64,000 nucleotides of DNA from Lamellibrachia satsuma (taxonomy: Eukaryota; Annelida; Polychaeta; Sabellida; Siboglinidae). The stretch covers positions 3,450,001 through 3,514,000 of the forward strand of contig BSQZ01000050.1 in NCBI GenBank assembly GCA_033239005.1, read 5' to 3'. This document shows, one piece after another, positions 47,905-60,200 of this stretch (the stretch's first letter is position 1; every line of letters begins with the position of its first letter). The notes below the pieces were generated by a model. That model did no database searches. It saw nothing but the letters and a program-made list of their open reading frames with translations, and was not told the origin of the DNA. The position numbers and the translations under genes are program-made.

Positions 47905-50757
47905 CTACTTATAACCCGCCCTCCTGGGATATGTGTCAATCTTGTTTTTAAACATATTCACGCTGCTAGCAGTTACACAATCTGTAGACAATTTGTTCCA
48001 TTCATTTAGTGTTCTCTGTGAGAACGAGTGCTTCCTGATGTCCAATCTACATTGATCCTTTACTAATTTTACCTCATGTCCTCTAGTTCTGCTATCCTTC
48101 TTGAGTGAGAAAAACATATTTCTATCAATATTTTCATACCCATTCAATATCTTAAAAACTTCAATCTGATCTCCTCTTAACCTCCTTGTCTCTAGAGTTG
48201 TTAAACCACATTCTTTCAGGCGTTCTTCATAACTAAGGTCTCTAAGTTCTGGAATCATTTTAGTTGCTCTCCTTTGTATGCGTTCAAGCGTATCTATATC
48301 CTTCTTACGATATGGTCTCCATGCTTGTATACAGTATTCTAAATGAGGTCTAACTATTGCTTTATAAAGAGGTATAATTAACTTTTTTCCCTTGTATGTT
48401 ATGTTTCTTCTAATCAATCCAAGAATTTGATTACCCTTTGAAGCTGCAATACCACACTGCTCTGAAACTTTCATATCAGCGCTTATTGTAATTCCTAAGT
48501 CCTTTTCTTTTACAGTAGTACCCAGAACAGTATCTCCCATTTTATAGTTTACATTCAAGTTCCCATGTCCTGTATGTAGGCATTTACATTTCCCAAAATT
48601 GAACAGCATCTGCCATTTCTCAGAACATTTCACTAATCTGTCTAGATCGTTTTGTAAATGTTGTTTATCACCATCAGTATTAACCTTTCTAAACAGTTTT
48701 GTGTCATCCGCAAATTTCAGTACGTTACTTGTTATACTGTCGTCCAAGTCTTTGATATAAATTAAGAATAATATAGGTCCTAATACTGATCCTTGAGGTA
48801 CCCCACTCAAAACCGATTTCCAATTTGAAACTTCTCCATCTACTACAACTCGTTGTCTTCTGTCAGTCAGCCATTGTTCTATCCAGTCAGTTATGCTATC
48901 CCCGATACCATGGGCTTTTAATTTAAGTAGTAATCTTTGATGTGGCACTTTGTCAAAAGCTTTCTGAAAATCTAAGTAGATAATATCTACTGGCGACCCC
49001 ACGTCTATCCACTTAGTGATTTCTTCCAAAAAACATAACATATTTGTTAAGCATGACCTCGCTTTAAGGAATCCATGTTGAGATGAATTTAATAATTTAT
49101 GCTTAACGAGGAAGTCCACCATATGGTCTTTAATTAACCTTTCTAATAATTTACAGATCACTGACGTTAAACTCACAGGTCTGTAATTCTCTGACTTATT
49201 TCTCGATCCCTTTTTAAATAATGGTATGATGTTTGCTTCTTTCCATTCAAACGGAACAACTCCCTCTTTTAATGACAAGTTGAATACTCTTGCAAGTGGT
49301 ATACTGATTTGATCTACTGTTTCCATTAGTAATTTTGGAGGAATCCCATCCACTCCCGGTGATTTGTTATCCTTCATTGCCTTTATTTTCTTAGCTACCA
49401 ATTCTGGAGTTACAACTAACGGTCCTAAATAGTCAGATTTAGCCCCCTGAAATTTAGCATCAGCAACTGGTAATGAATTAATATCTTCTTTGGTAAACAC
49501 TGAACTGAAGTAACCATTTAGGTCTTCCGCCATTAAAAACCCCTGTGATATTATATTTCCAGCACTGTCTTCTAGAGGTCCAACCTTGTCTTGTACGTTT
49601 TGTTTACTCCTGACATATGCATAAAAACTCTTGCTGTCATTTTTTTATGTTACATGCCAGTTTTTGCTCATAGCTTCTTTTAGATTGTCTGATTTCAGTT
49701 GTAGCTGCATTAAGTGCCTCTTTGTATTTTGCATAGTCTTCTTCCTTTCTGGTACGCCTATAAACCCTCCACATAGTTTGTTTTAGCATTATTTTTCTAA
49801 TTGCCTCTTTTGACAAGTGTTTCTTTCTACACCGTTTTCCTTGTTTTTGGAAGGGAACAAATTTATCGATGATACTCTCAATTTCATATTTTAGAATATT
49901 CCAACATTCAATTGTGGTCTTATTCATCAGCATGTTATTCCAATCTAGCTTTGCTAAGTATTTTCTCATATCTTTGTAGTTACCTTTGTGGAAGTTTCTC
50001 TTGTACATTTTCTTATTTTTACTTTCTGATTTTACATTGATGTCAAAATGTATTTGATTATGGTCACTATTACCCAATGGTTCAAATATTTTTACATTGT
50101 CCACTAATTCTTTTTGTGATGACAAAACTATATCTAATACATTTTCTCCCCTGGTTGGTTCTAGTACGTGCTGAGTAAGAAAGCTATCCTGGATTAAACA
50201 TAGAAATTGTTGACCTCAATCCCTGTGCTCTCTAGAGAATTCCATTGTATGTGTCCATGGTTAAAATCTCCCATTATGATACATTCCCGTTTACTAACTT
50301 CCTTTATAGCGTTTTTTATTTTTGTGTTGTCCTCTTCGTTTATGTTTGGACTTCGGTAAACTAATCCAATAGTTAATTTTGAATTTCCTGAAACAATTTT
50401 GCACCAAACAGCTTCATCGCAATCTGCTTCCCTTTCTAGTTTTATTTCATAAGCCTGAATAGATTTTTTAACATATAAAATAACTCCCCGGCCCCTTCTT
50501 CCTATTCGATCTTTCCTAAACATTACGTATCCTGTCAGTCCTAATTCAGCATCTGTTATATCTACGTTGGCCCATGATTCAGTTATACCAATTATGTGAG
50601 GGTCAATATCTTCTACCATAATGTTTAATTCGTTTTTCTTATTTACTATGCTCCTTGCATTTAAACATACGCATCTATAACCTTTTTCAGAGATGTTTTT
50701 CGGATGATTTGATATTGGTTTATCTGTGCTAGTGGCCTCTTGTTCTGCTTGAGACAC
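47905..50757 (-). pseudogene. LINE ORF2: AP-endonuclease and reverse transcriptase, two frameshifts
   Basis: ORF2 nicks target DNA and copies the element RNA into it. N-terminal part (50757-50194): CLNARSIVNKKNELN, GITESWA, LVYRSPN and IMGDFNHGHI, the Asn, Glu, Tyr and Asp-x-Asn motifs of the APE-type endonuclease. The middle frame (50125-49637) has LGNSDHNQIHF (SDH motif) and the basic linker. The last frame (49533-47905, 542 residues) has NKSPGVDGIPP, NYRPVSLTSV, YLDFQKAFDKVPHQRL, SGVPQGSVLGP, FADDTKLF and the C-terminal HLEYCIQAWRPYRKKDIDTL region. A missing base near 50197 and an extra A in the run near 49648 split it. About 950 codons overall. All catalytic motifs are present, so inactivation looks recent, or is a homopolymer consensus error. 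Confidence 0.9.
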
Positions 50758-50781
50758 CTCTAGGTAACCCCCCCTGCACTT

Positions 50782-51798
50782 CTAGTTTAAAGAATGTTTA
50801 CTTCCAAAAATATTTGTCATTGTACCCAAGTCGCTATCTACTGCTGCTGAAAGTTTGTCCGCGAATACTGCCGCCCCCTTTCCACTTAAATGAAGCCCAT
50901 CCTTCATGTACATATCAGCCCTCCCAACAAAACTTCCCCATAAATCCACAAATCCAACTTCCTCTTCCCTACACAGCCTCTGGACTAACATGTTAATTGC
51001 CATCCCCCGACAATTTCGATATTTGTGATCCCTCCTGCCCATTACAGGTAAAATCCCTGACAGCATTACCTGCTCAACCCGCGTCTGTTTTAGTGTTCTG
51101 ACCAACTGCCTATATTTCCTAACTATGGCAGTTGTACCCTCCCTCTCTACGTTATTTGTCCCTACGTGTACTAAAACAGATCCACCCTTACTCGAGCCTA
51201 CGATGTTTTTTTCCCTCTCAGTTATCGCCTCTATTTTGGCTCCAGGCAAGCAGACCACCACATCATCTCCCTTGTTTAAGACTCTGTCGGTCTTCCTAAC
51301 TATCGAATCCCCCACAAACAACCTCGCTCTCTTCCTCACCCCCTCTATCACTGCTGCAGAATAACTCTTCCTTTCGATCCCCTCCATCACATTCTGTCCT
51401 GACTCCCCCACTTCCCACTCCTTTGCTCTTGTCTCTCCCACTCCCCTCTCCTTCACTCCGGTTGTTTTCCCTTCCGTCTCCCCCACTCCCTTCTCCTTCC
51501 CTCCTGTCTCCCCTACTCCCCTCTCCCACTCCGGTCGTTTTCCCTCCCGTCTCCCCCACTCCCTTCTCCTTCCCTCCTGTCTCCGCTACTCCCCTCTCCT
51601 TCACTCCGGTTGTCTTCCCTCCCGTCTCCCCCACTCCCTTCTCCTTCCCTCCTGTCTCCCCTACTCCCCTCTCCTTCACTCCGATTGTCTTCCCTCCCGT
51701 TCCTTTCCTTCCCGTCTCCTTACTTCCTGTCTCCCTATGACCTGTCACCTTCCCCCCTCTCAGCTTCCTCCCAGGCTGAGGTGAGCTCTCCCTAGCAC
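50782..51798 (-). pseudogene. LINE ORF1 with GDSL/SGNH-type esterase domain, frameshifted and 5-prime truncated
   Basis: The long frame 51486-50782 reads RARLFVGDSIVRKTDRVL (GDS block), VLVHVGTNNVEREG (GTNN block) and MYMKDGLHLSGKGAAVFADK (D-x-x-H block), the order of SGNH hydrolases found in ORF1 proteins of many CR1 elements. The N-terminal side is a low-complexity repeat of GVGETGGKEKGVGETGGK and TTGVKERG, encoded by a minisatellite (51420-51740). A 2-bp length change near 51525 shifts frame within it. The open frame runs on into flanking DNA to an ATG at 51820, which is not the element's own start. Confidence 0.85.
51420..51740. repeat. Minisatellite within LINE ORF1
   Basis: Pyrimidine-rich on the plus strand, built of CTCCCTTCTCCTTCCCTCCT and CTCCGGTTGTCTTCCCTCCC modules, giving the Gly-Glu-Thr-Gly-Gly-Lys repeats. 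Confidence 0.9.
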
Positions 51799-53300
51799 TG
51801 TACCTATGCAAACCCTTCAAACATTTTTTTGGAATTTTTATAGAATATTATTTAGGATTTTTGCGGACACAAATGTGGAGAAATCAAAACATATTTTAAT
51901 AATTATTTTTTTTAGGGAATATTCGGTTGAATCTTTACGATATGCTGCTATGCTCTAGAGAATAAAATAATTATATGAAATTCAACACAAATCTGTAGAA
52001 AATTAAAGACAAACTATATCTATAAAATATGTGTTAACATATAGTTTTATATACAACATTATACTATCATCTGTATAATTAAATATATTTTAATAGATTG
52101 CGTGCGTGCGTGGGTGTGCGTGCGTGGCTTTCCACTGTCTCAAATAAGCTTGACGTAGGAACAATCACACTGAAGCGTCAGATTGACCGCTGACACGAGT
52201 AACGGCTATTATTATTTCAGAATTATATGGAATATTCGAAAGTGGAACACATTGCCAGCATAAATTACTGATACAGAAAGCTACCCCTCATTAAAACAAA
52301 TCAAGAAGCTTCGACTCACCAAATAATAAAAACAACTGCAACTTTATCAGAAGACTTGGCAGAGTACACCTCATGTGCTTGAGGTTGGGTGCTGCAGTGG
52401 CAAGGTACATTGTAGTGACACGAGAAGACGAACTCTATAAGACCAACGTTACTACGCTACTTACCAATAATTAATGTGAAAAACATGATAAACAACCGTG
52501 TTAATGGAAAGCAACTGAATCCTAGGACAGTTTGACAGCATTCGACGTCTTCCAAACAAGATGCAGAATGTCCCAGTTCGCACACAGTAACATACTTGAC
52601 CCGCCACTGGTGCACAGTCCTACGGTTTAAAATAGTTGTCAAGACAGCAAATAAACACTGGGTGAACTGTGTCCATACAAGTCACGATTTAGTGAAACGT
52701 TTGCCGTAAAAAAACCGCCTTTATTTGTCGACGTTTAAACATAATCAGGTTCCTGGTGTGCACCATTAAGCGTTGCCTAAAGCTAACTTGTCTATACAGA
52801 AGTATACACAGATTTCCACGAAACAGTGTTGATATGTTCTATTGCTACGTTGATGAGACTTCACTAAACCAGATAAGTAATTACTGGTTTCTACAGTGTG
52901 CATATTCTGAACTAGAACGTAATCCTGTTCGTGAGGTGCACTATTAAGTATTGCTTAAAGCTAACTTGTCCATACAGAAATATACAAGGACTTTCCACGA
53001 AGCAGTGTTGATATGTTCTATTGTAACGTTGATGTAACTTTACAAAACCAGATAAGTAATTACTGGTTTCTGCAGTGCGCGAACTCTGAACTTCTACCAC
53101 AAGGATAGTAATTGTCTGCAGTCGTTCTTAACTCGATCGTTCTCCGCAGATCGTATAAAATGGGATGAAGAAATCCGACCAGATATTTAGAGAAATATCT
53201 TAAAGGTAAACAGTTTTATGATTGATGTATTTGTCTACGACAGGAAACTACTATCAGCAGTGCTCACTACCCTTTCGACTGCCCTATGCTTTGATTATAC
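51799..53300. other. Right part of the third duplicated block
   Basis: Resumes at TGTACCTATGCAAACCC and follows 44810-46000. Inside, ~52774-52920 and ~52953-53100 are two tandem copies of one ~180-bp segment (GTTGCCTAAAGCTAACTTGT / TTGCTTAAAGCTAACTTGTC). No gene seen. Confidence 0.75.
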
Positions 53301-53302
53301 AG

Positions 53303-53752
53303 TAACCTTGTCCGGCCCTGGTGTCGATCCTGATACGGCCGTTAGCATAACCTTGTCCGGCCCTGGTGTCATTCCTGATACGGCCGTTAGGATAACCTTG
53401 TCCGGCCCTGGTGTCATTTCTGATACGGCCGTTAGCATAACCTTGTCCGGAACTGGTGTCATTCCTGATACGGCCGTTAGCATAACCTTGTCCGGCCCTG
53501 GTGTCATTCCTGATACGGCCGTTAGCATAACCTTGTCCGGCCCTGGTGTCATTCCTGATACGGCCGTTAGCATAACCTTGTCCGGCCCTGGTGTCATTCC
53601 TGATACGGCCGTTAGCATAACCTTGTCCGGCCCTGGTGTCATTCCTGATACGGCCGTTAGCATAACCTTGTCCGGCCCTGGTGTCATTCCTGATACGGCC
53701 GTTAGCATAACCTTGTCCGGTCCTGGTGTAATTCCTGATACGGCCGTTAGCA
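53303..53752. repeat. 45-bp minisatellite, 10 copies
   Basis: Unit AACCTTGTCCGGCCCTGGTG / TCATTCCTGATACGGCCGTTAGCAT. Copies differ at a few sites (CGATCC in copy 1, ATTTCT in copy 3, GGAACT in copy 4, GGTCCT in copy 10). 45 is a multiple of three and the unit lacks stops in several frames, so open frames of 150-190 codons arise on both strands. Confidence 0.95.
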
Positions 53753-54744
53753 CAACGAGTTCCGGGGAAATCGCGAAATTCTACTGACAGAAATACAGCA
53801 GAAAGATCACGCATTTGTCCTTTTCTAGCAAACATCTGGACATAGTATCTAGAAATAGTATTAATGAAACAGATTAGGCACTTGAGAGAACAGCCAAATT
53901 ATTGTTTTGGGGTCAATTTCTACCAACGATTGAGCAATATGCTTTGGAAAAGGCTCGCGGTACCATAACTACTAGATTTCAACAAACACAACCGTCTCTG
54001 TCGTAACCACGCCGAGCCGCGGCAGAGGTGGAGAGAACGTCGACCATATCTGTTTAACATTTCATGAGAGTAACAGGAATGATTGACAGTAACAGGAATG
54101 ACTGAGAGTATTACTGGTAAAAAGGACAAAGTTAAATGTACACAGTGTTGGGGTATATTTTCGCATGAAACGGCGAATTGTTCCATGCAATGCATAGCAA
54201 TTGAAATTGGTATTTGTTAGAATTGGGGTCAATTACTTTGTAACTGAAAGGCCAATTCTGGAATTTTATTTTTACAAGGAATTGGTGAACATATAATGGA
54301 CATTACTTTTCAGTTACATCACGCAGCTTTGTGCAAAAAATCACTAAAATATAATATTGTGTATATCACATTTGCTTGACATTAATAATAAATGTTTTGC
54401 AGAAAGTAAATAAAGCTTCTCTAAAATAGGTGTAATTTTTTTGACATTTGAGTATGTGTACGGTTGCTCTGCTCCAATACTGCAATTTCGATGTGGAGTT
54501 GATAATAATTTGAATTGGTATGTTGGAATTGTATTTTTGAAATTGCATTTGTAATGGGTGTGTAATTGGAATTCATATTTAGTGTAATTAACCCAGAAAG
54601 CTGGTCTTGATCACTTGCGAATAAACGCCACAGGGGAGGCAGAGTTAGTTGGACTATTTTCATAATTTTTATATCTATGGCTCACTCATATTCATCAGAC
54701 AAAATTGTTTTACTCACATAAACTATGATTATTATTAGAACACC

Positions 54745-55110
54745 GTATACAGATATAATATATCCAGCATGCATAGATAATTATTTTATACCGATATAAT
54801 ATATCCAGCATGCATAGATAATTATTTTATACCGATATAATATATCCAGCATGCATAGATCATTATTTTATACCGATATAATATATCCAGCATGCATATA
54901 TAATTATTTTATACCGATATAATATATCCAGCATGCATAGTTAATTATTTTATACCGATATAATATATCCAGCATGCATAGATAATTATTTTATACCGAT
55001 ATAATATATCCAGCATGCATAGATAATTATTTTATACCGATATAATATATCCAGCAGGCATACATAATTATTTTATACCGATATAATATATCCAGCATGC
55101 ATAGATAATT
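54745..55110. repeat. 41-bp satellite array in unit I (9 copies)
   Basis: Unit TTATACCGATATAATATATC / CAGCATGCATAGATAATTATT. The paralogous site near 46997-47035 holds a single copy. Confidence 0.95.
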
Positions 55111-55464
55111 ATATGCAGCTGATTCAAATAGGATTGTTAAGCTAGCTCAACTAACACTTAGTGTGGGGCAAGTTGAACCACAGTGTAGCGTAAATTGGGG
55201 AATACTTTATTTGTATAGTTTAGGTAAGCTTTGTACTGAAATTTTATAGCAACTCAGTTAACACATCTACGCAATGAGCACAACACGTATCTGGCAAGTC
55301 TACACGCTTAATTAATAAGTCGACACACTTAATTAATATACACTTATAGGCCAATCGCAACCAGTGTAGCTAACTGCTAATAGGTATGTTATCTCGTAGC
55401 CATCTGTTCTCCCAGTTTGTTCGAAAATGAATTCCTTGTTGGGGTAAAGAACACTTGACTTCGT

Positions 55465-56170
55465 TCTTTATCCGCTACTCAACTTAACCTCCTTTGGGCC
55501 TTGGGTGACTCAACTTAACCTCTCTTGGGCCTGGGGTGGCTCAACTTAACCTCTCTTGGGGCTGGGGTGGCTCAACTTAACATCCCTTGGGGCTGGGGTG
55601 GCTCAACGTAACCTCCCTTGGGCATGGGGTGGCTCAACTTAACCTCTCTTGGGGCTGGGGTGGCTCAACTTAACCTCTCTTGGGGCTGGGTGGCTCAACT
55701 TAACTTCCCTTGGGGCTGGGGTGGCTCAACTTAACCTCCCTTGGGCCTGGGGTGGCTCAACTGAACCTCTCTTGGGGCTGGGGTGGCTCAACTTAACCTC
55801 TCTTGGGGCTGGGGTGGCTCAACTTAACCTCCCTTGGGGCTAGGGTGGCTCAACTTAACCTCCCTTGGGCCTGGGGTGGCTCAACTTAACCTCTCTTGGG
55901 GCTGGGGTGGCTCAACTTAACCTCCCTTGGGCATGGGGTGGCTCAACTTAACTTCCCTTGGGCCTGGGTGGCTCAACTAAACCTCCATTGGGCCTGGAGT
56001 GGCTCAACTAAACCTCCCTTGGGCCTGGGGTGGCTCAACTAAACCTCCCTTGGGCCTGGGGTGGCTCAACTAAACCTCTCTTGAGCCTGGGGTGGCTTAA
56101 CTTAACCTCCCTTGTGGGTCTGGGATGGCTCAACTTAACCTCCCTTGGTCCTGGGGTGGCTCAACTAGCT
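55465..56170. repeat. 31-bp minisatellite array in unit I
   Basis: Unit GGCTCAACTTAACCTCTCTT / GGGGCTGGGGT with C/T and GGGCC/GGGGC variants, over 20 copies. The last copies switch to CAACTAAACC. Confidence 0.95.
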
Positions 56171-56589
56171 CCGTCTCGACAATTAATGTTTTTAATTAAC
56201 TTCCCATTGATGCGTGAAGTGATGTAAATAATCTTCCCTGTGCATAGTTAAACTATTTGTAAGTGCACAGATAACAAAGTCTGGTCACACGCGTTGATAG
56301 CTTACACACCAGCAGATATAAATCAGTATCACTTTTAACTGACCGTTGTGAGAAATGGCACTTATTGTGCGTCAATCGTGCATTAATAACATGTTCAATC
56401 ACTGGGTGGTACCACGTACCTGTCGCTGCGGTAGTTTTCTGGGAAACATGGGTGGCTCACCTAATCCAGTAGCTAGAAGATTGTACAGGTTCACTGTGGC
56501 GCGTCGATCAGTGCGTGAGTCACGCTCGTTGACATTGGCCAGATCCATACAAACGTCAATGTTAGACATACATTTTCTATGAAGAAGGA

Positions 56590-57260
56590 TCGTGCACTCT
56601 GTGACAAGTGGACAATGAAGCAATTGGCTTATTGAGAGCGCTTTTATAAATTACGTGTAACCCGCCTATTTGTAAAAAAAGATAAAGGTACGTTCTTATA
56701 TAGCGCGGTATCCAGTCCGTATGACCGCTCGAAGCGCTTTACACTTCACCCCCTGGCAGACCTGTTCATTCCAAGGCCATCTCAACTTCTATGGGAAGCA
56801 TTCAGCCATGCTGCAATTACCGCGCGAAGACTATTCGTTCACATATCAATCACTGTCTGTATTGCCAGGTACTCATTTATACAGCTGAGTGAATTGTGGC
56901 AACGTGGGGTGATCAAACTTGTCAAAGGTTCGAAGTAACCGCAGTGGGATTTGAAACCGGGTTCTCTCAATTGAGAGTCCGGCCTCTCTAACCGGTATGC
57001 TATCGCGCCCCATTTTGTCAGTTTGTTTTAAAATATTCACATAGCAAGCATTTACAGTCAATAGATAATTTCTTGCATTCATTTATGGTCCCCCGTAAAA
57101 AAACATTTCCTATATCGAATCTCACTATTCTTTAGTAATGCTACTTCGTATCCTCTCATTCTTAGACTTTCCATACATTTTAACACTTCTATCAATAATT
57201 CCATATTCATTCCATAGCAAAAAACCTACTATTTCATACCATTTTAATAATATCGCCGTC
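56590..57260 (-). mobile_element. Old CR1-like LINE fragment in unit I, split by SINE
   Basis: LINE 3-prime end (GACAAGTGGACAATGAAGCA, GTAACCCGCC) then, after the SINE, AAAATATTCACATAGCAAGC to CGCCGTC. Coding remnants in minus frames include RGYEVALLKNSEIRYRKCFL. Far more diverged than the 47.8-kb copy. Confidence 0.8.
56673..57012 (-). mobile_element. tRNA-derived SINE, unit I
   Basis: On the minus strand it begins GGGGCGCGATAGCATACCGG (A-box-like) and continues CCGGACTCTCAATTGAGAGA and CCCGGTTTCAAATCCC (B box), a tRNA-like head. The tail has AAGCGCTTCGAGCGGTCATA and CGCGCTATATAAGAACGTAC before an A-rich end, a 3-prime module common to several animal SINE families. Not a functional tRNA gene. 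Confidence 0.8.
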
Positions 57261-60200
57261 AACCGTCTCTGTCGTAACCACGCCGAGCCGCGGCAGAGGT
57301 GGAGAGAACGTCGACCATATCTGTTTAACATTTCATGAGAGTAACAGGAATGATTGACAGTAACAGGAATGACTGAGAGTATTACTAGTAAAAAGGACAA
57401 AGTTAAATGTACACAGTGTTGGGGTCTATTTTCGCATGAAACGGCGAATTGTTCCATGCAATGCATAGCAATTGAAATTGGTATTTGTTAGAATTGGGGT
57501 CAATTACTTTGTAACTGAAAGGCCAATTCTGGAATTTTATTTTTACAAGGAATTGGTGAACATATAATGGACATTACTTTTCAGTTACATCACGCAGCTT
57601 TGTGCAAAAAATCACTAAAATATAATATTGTGTATATCACATTTGCTTGACATTAATAATAAATGTTTTGCAGAAAGTAAATAAAGCTTGTCTAAATTAG
57701 GTGTAATTTTTTGACATTTGAGTATGTGTTCGGTTGCTCTGCTCCAATACTGCAATTTCGATGTGGAGTTGATAATAATTTGAATTGGTATGTTGGAATT
57801 GTATTTTTGAAATTGCATTTGTAATGGGTGTGTAATTGGAATTCATATTTAGTGTAATTAACCCCGAAAGCTGGTCTTGGTCACTTGCGAATAAACGCCA
57901 CAGGGGAGGCAGAGTTAGTTGAACTATTTTAATAATTTTTATATCTATGGCTCACTCATATTCATCAGACAAAATTGTTTTACTCACATAAACTATGATT
58001 ATTATTAGAACACCGTATACCGATATAATATATCCAGCATGCATAGATAATTATTTTATACCGATATAATATATCCATCAAGCATAGATAATTATTTTAT
58101 ACCGATATAATATATCCAGCATGCATAGATAATTATTTTATACCGATATAATATATCCAGCATGCATAGATAATTATTTTATACCGATATAATATATCCA
58201 GCATGCATAGATAATTATTTTATACCGATATAATATATCCAGGATGCATAGATAATTATTTTATACCGATATAATATATCCAGCATGCATAGATAATTAT
58301 TTTATACCGATATAATTTATCCAGCATGCATAGATAATTATATGTAGCTGATTCAAATAGTATTGTTAAGCTGGCTCAACTAACACTTAGTGTGGGGCAA
58401 GTTGAACCACAGTGTAGCGTAAATTGGGGAATACTTTATTTGTATAGTTTAGGTAAGCTTTGTACTAAAAGTTTATAGCAACTCAGTTAACACATCTACG
58501 CAATGAGCACAACACGTATCTGGCAAGTCTACACGCTTAATTAATAAGTCGACACAATTAATATACACTTATAGGCCAATCGCAACCAGTGTAGCTAACT
58601 GCTAATAGGTATGTTGTCTCGTAGCCATCTGTTCTCCCAGTTTGTTCGAAAATGAATTCCTTGTTGGGGTAAAGAACACTCGACTTCGTTCTTTATCCGC
58701 TACTCAACTTAACCTCCTTTGGGCCTTGGGTGGCTCAACTTAACCTCCTTGGGCCTGGGGTGGCTCAACTTAGCCTCTCTTGGGGCTGGGGTGGCTCAAC
58801 TTAACCTCTCTTGGGGCTGGGGTGGCTCAACTTAACATCCCTTGGGGCTGGGGTGGCTCAACTTAACATCCCTTGGGGCTGGGGTGGCTCAACTTAACCT
58901 CCCTTGGGGCTGGGGTGGCTCAACTTAACCTCCCTTGGGCCTGGGGTGGCTCAACTTAACCTCTCTTGGGGCTGGGGTGGCTCAACTTAACCTCCCTTGG
59001 GCATGGGGTGGCTCAACTTAACCTCTCTTGGGGCTGGGGTGGCTCAACTTAACCTCTCTTGGGGCTGGGGTGGCTCAACTTAACCTCCCTTGGGGCTGGG
59101 GTGGCTCAACTTAACCTCCCTTGGGCCTGGGGTGGCTCAACTTAACCTCTCTTGGGGCTGGGGTGGCTCAACTTAACCTCTCTTGGGGCTGGGGTGGCTC
59201 AACTTAACCTCCCTTGGGGCTGGGGTGGCTCAACTTAACCTCCCTTGGGCATGGGGTGGCTCAACTTAACCTCCCTTGGGCCTGGGTGGCTCAACTAAAC
59301 CTCCATTGGGCCTGGGGTGGCTCAACTAAACCTCCTTGGGCCTGGGGTGGCTCAACTAAACCTCCCTTGGGCCTGGGGTGGCTCAACTAAACCTCTCTTG
59401 AGCCTGGGGTGGCTCAACTTAACCTCCCTTGTGGGTCTGGGATGGCTCAACTTAACCTCCCTTGGGCCTGGGGTGGCTCAACTAGCTCCGTCTCGACAAT
59501 TAATATTTTTAATTAACTTCCCATTGATGCGTGAAGTGATGTAAATAATCTTCCTGTGCATAGTTAAACTATTTGTAAGTGCACAGATAATAAAGTCTGG
59601 TCACACGCGTTGATAGCTTACACACCAGCAGATATAAATCAGTATCACTTTTAACTGACCGTTGTGAGAAATGGCACTTATTGTGCGTCAATCGTGCATT
59701 AATAACATGTTCAATCACTGGGTGGTACCACGTAACTGTCGCTGCGGTAGTTTTCTGGGAAACATGGGTGGCTCACCTAATCCAGTAGCTAGAAGATTGT
59801 ACAGGTTCACTGTGGCGCGTCGATCAGTGCGTGAGTCACGCTCGTTGACATTGGCCAGATCCATACAAACGTCAATGTTAGACATACATTTTCTATGAAG
59901 AAGGATCGTGCACTCTGTGACAAGTGGACAATGAAGCAATTGGCTTATTGAGAGCGCTTTTATAAATTACGTGTAACCCGCCTATTTGTAAAAAAAGATA
60001 AAGGTACGTTCTTATATAGCGCGGTATCCAGTCCGTATGACCGCTCGAAGCGCTTTACACTTCACCCCCTGGCAGACCTGTTCATTCCAAGGCCATCTCA
60101 ACTTCTATGGGAAGCATTCAGCCATGCTGCAATTACCGCGCGAAGACTATTCGTTCACATATCAACCACTGTCTGTATTACCAGGTACTCATTTATACCG

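Larger units (their letters stand above)
47807..51798 (-). mobile_element. Nearly full-length CR1-like LINE, 3992 bp
   Basis: Minus strand. 5-prime end at 51798 lies within ORF1; ORF1 ends at 50782, ORF2 runs 50757-47905, and the 3-prime UTR ends in the GGCAAATCTGGTTAAATCTT tail at 47807. Paralogues at 23877 and 44799 read straight through (ACGGTCGGATGTACCTATGC), so both ends are fixed by comparison. No target-site duplication beyond an ambiguous single T, as is usual for CR1-type elements. At least ten shorter relatives are in this window. Confidence 0.93.
53990..57260. repeat. 3.3-kb tandem unit I
   Basis: Starts AACCGTCTCTGTCGTAACCA and ends in an old LINE fragment (TATCGCCGTC). Contains in order: a 54107-55290 block shared with 46305-47200, a nine-copy 41-bp array, a 31-bp array, ~400 bp unique, and the old LINE split by a SINE. 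Confidence 0.95.

Noticed and set aside
51423..51740. Pro/Ser/Leu-rich plus-strand frame
   Set aside because: Antisense of the ORF1 minisatellite of the LINE.
53218..53787. Repeat protein gene of 189 codons
   Set aside because: Frame created by a 45-bp minisatellite with no stops; no start context, splice signals or family match.
56355..56582. 75-codon frame conserved in all three tandem units (also 59671 and 62895)
   Set aside because: Conservation is explained by the very recent duplication of the whole 3.3-kb unit; the non-coding parts are equally conserved.
56940..57012. tRNA gene on the minus strand
   Set aside because: Box A and B-like sequences are present, but the cloverleaf is incomplete and the segment is joined to a SINE tail; it is a SINE head repeated with the 3.3-kb unit.
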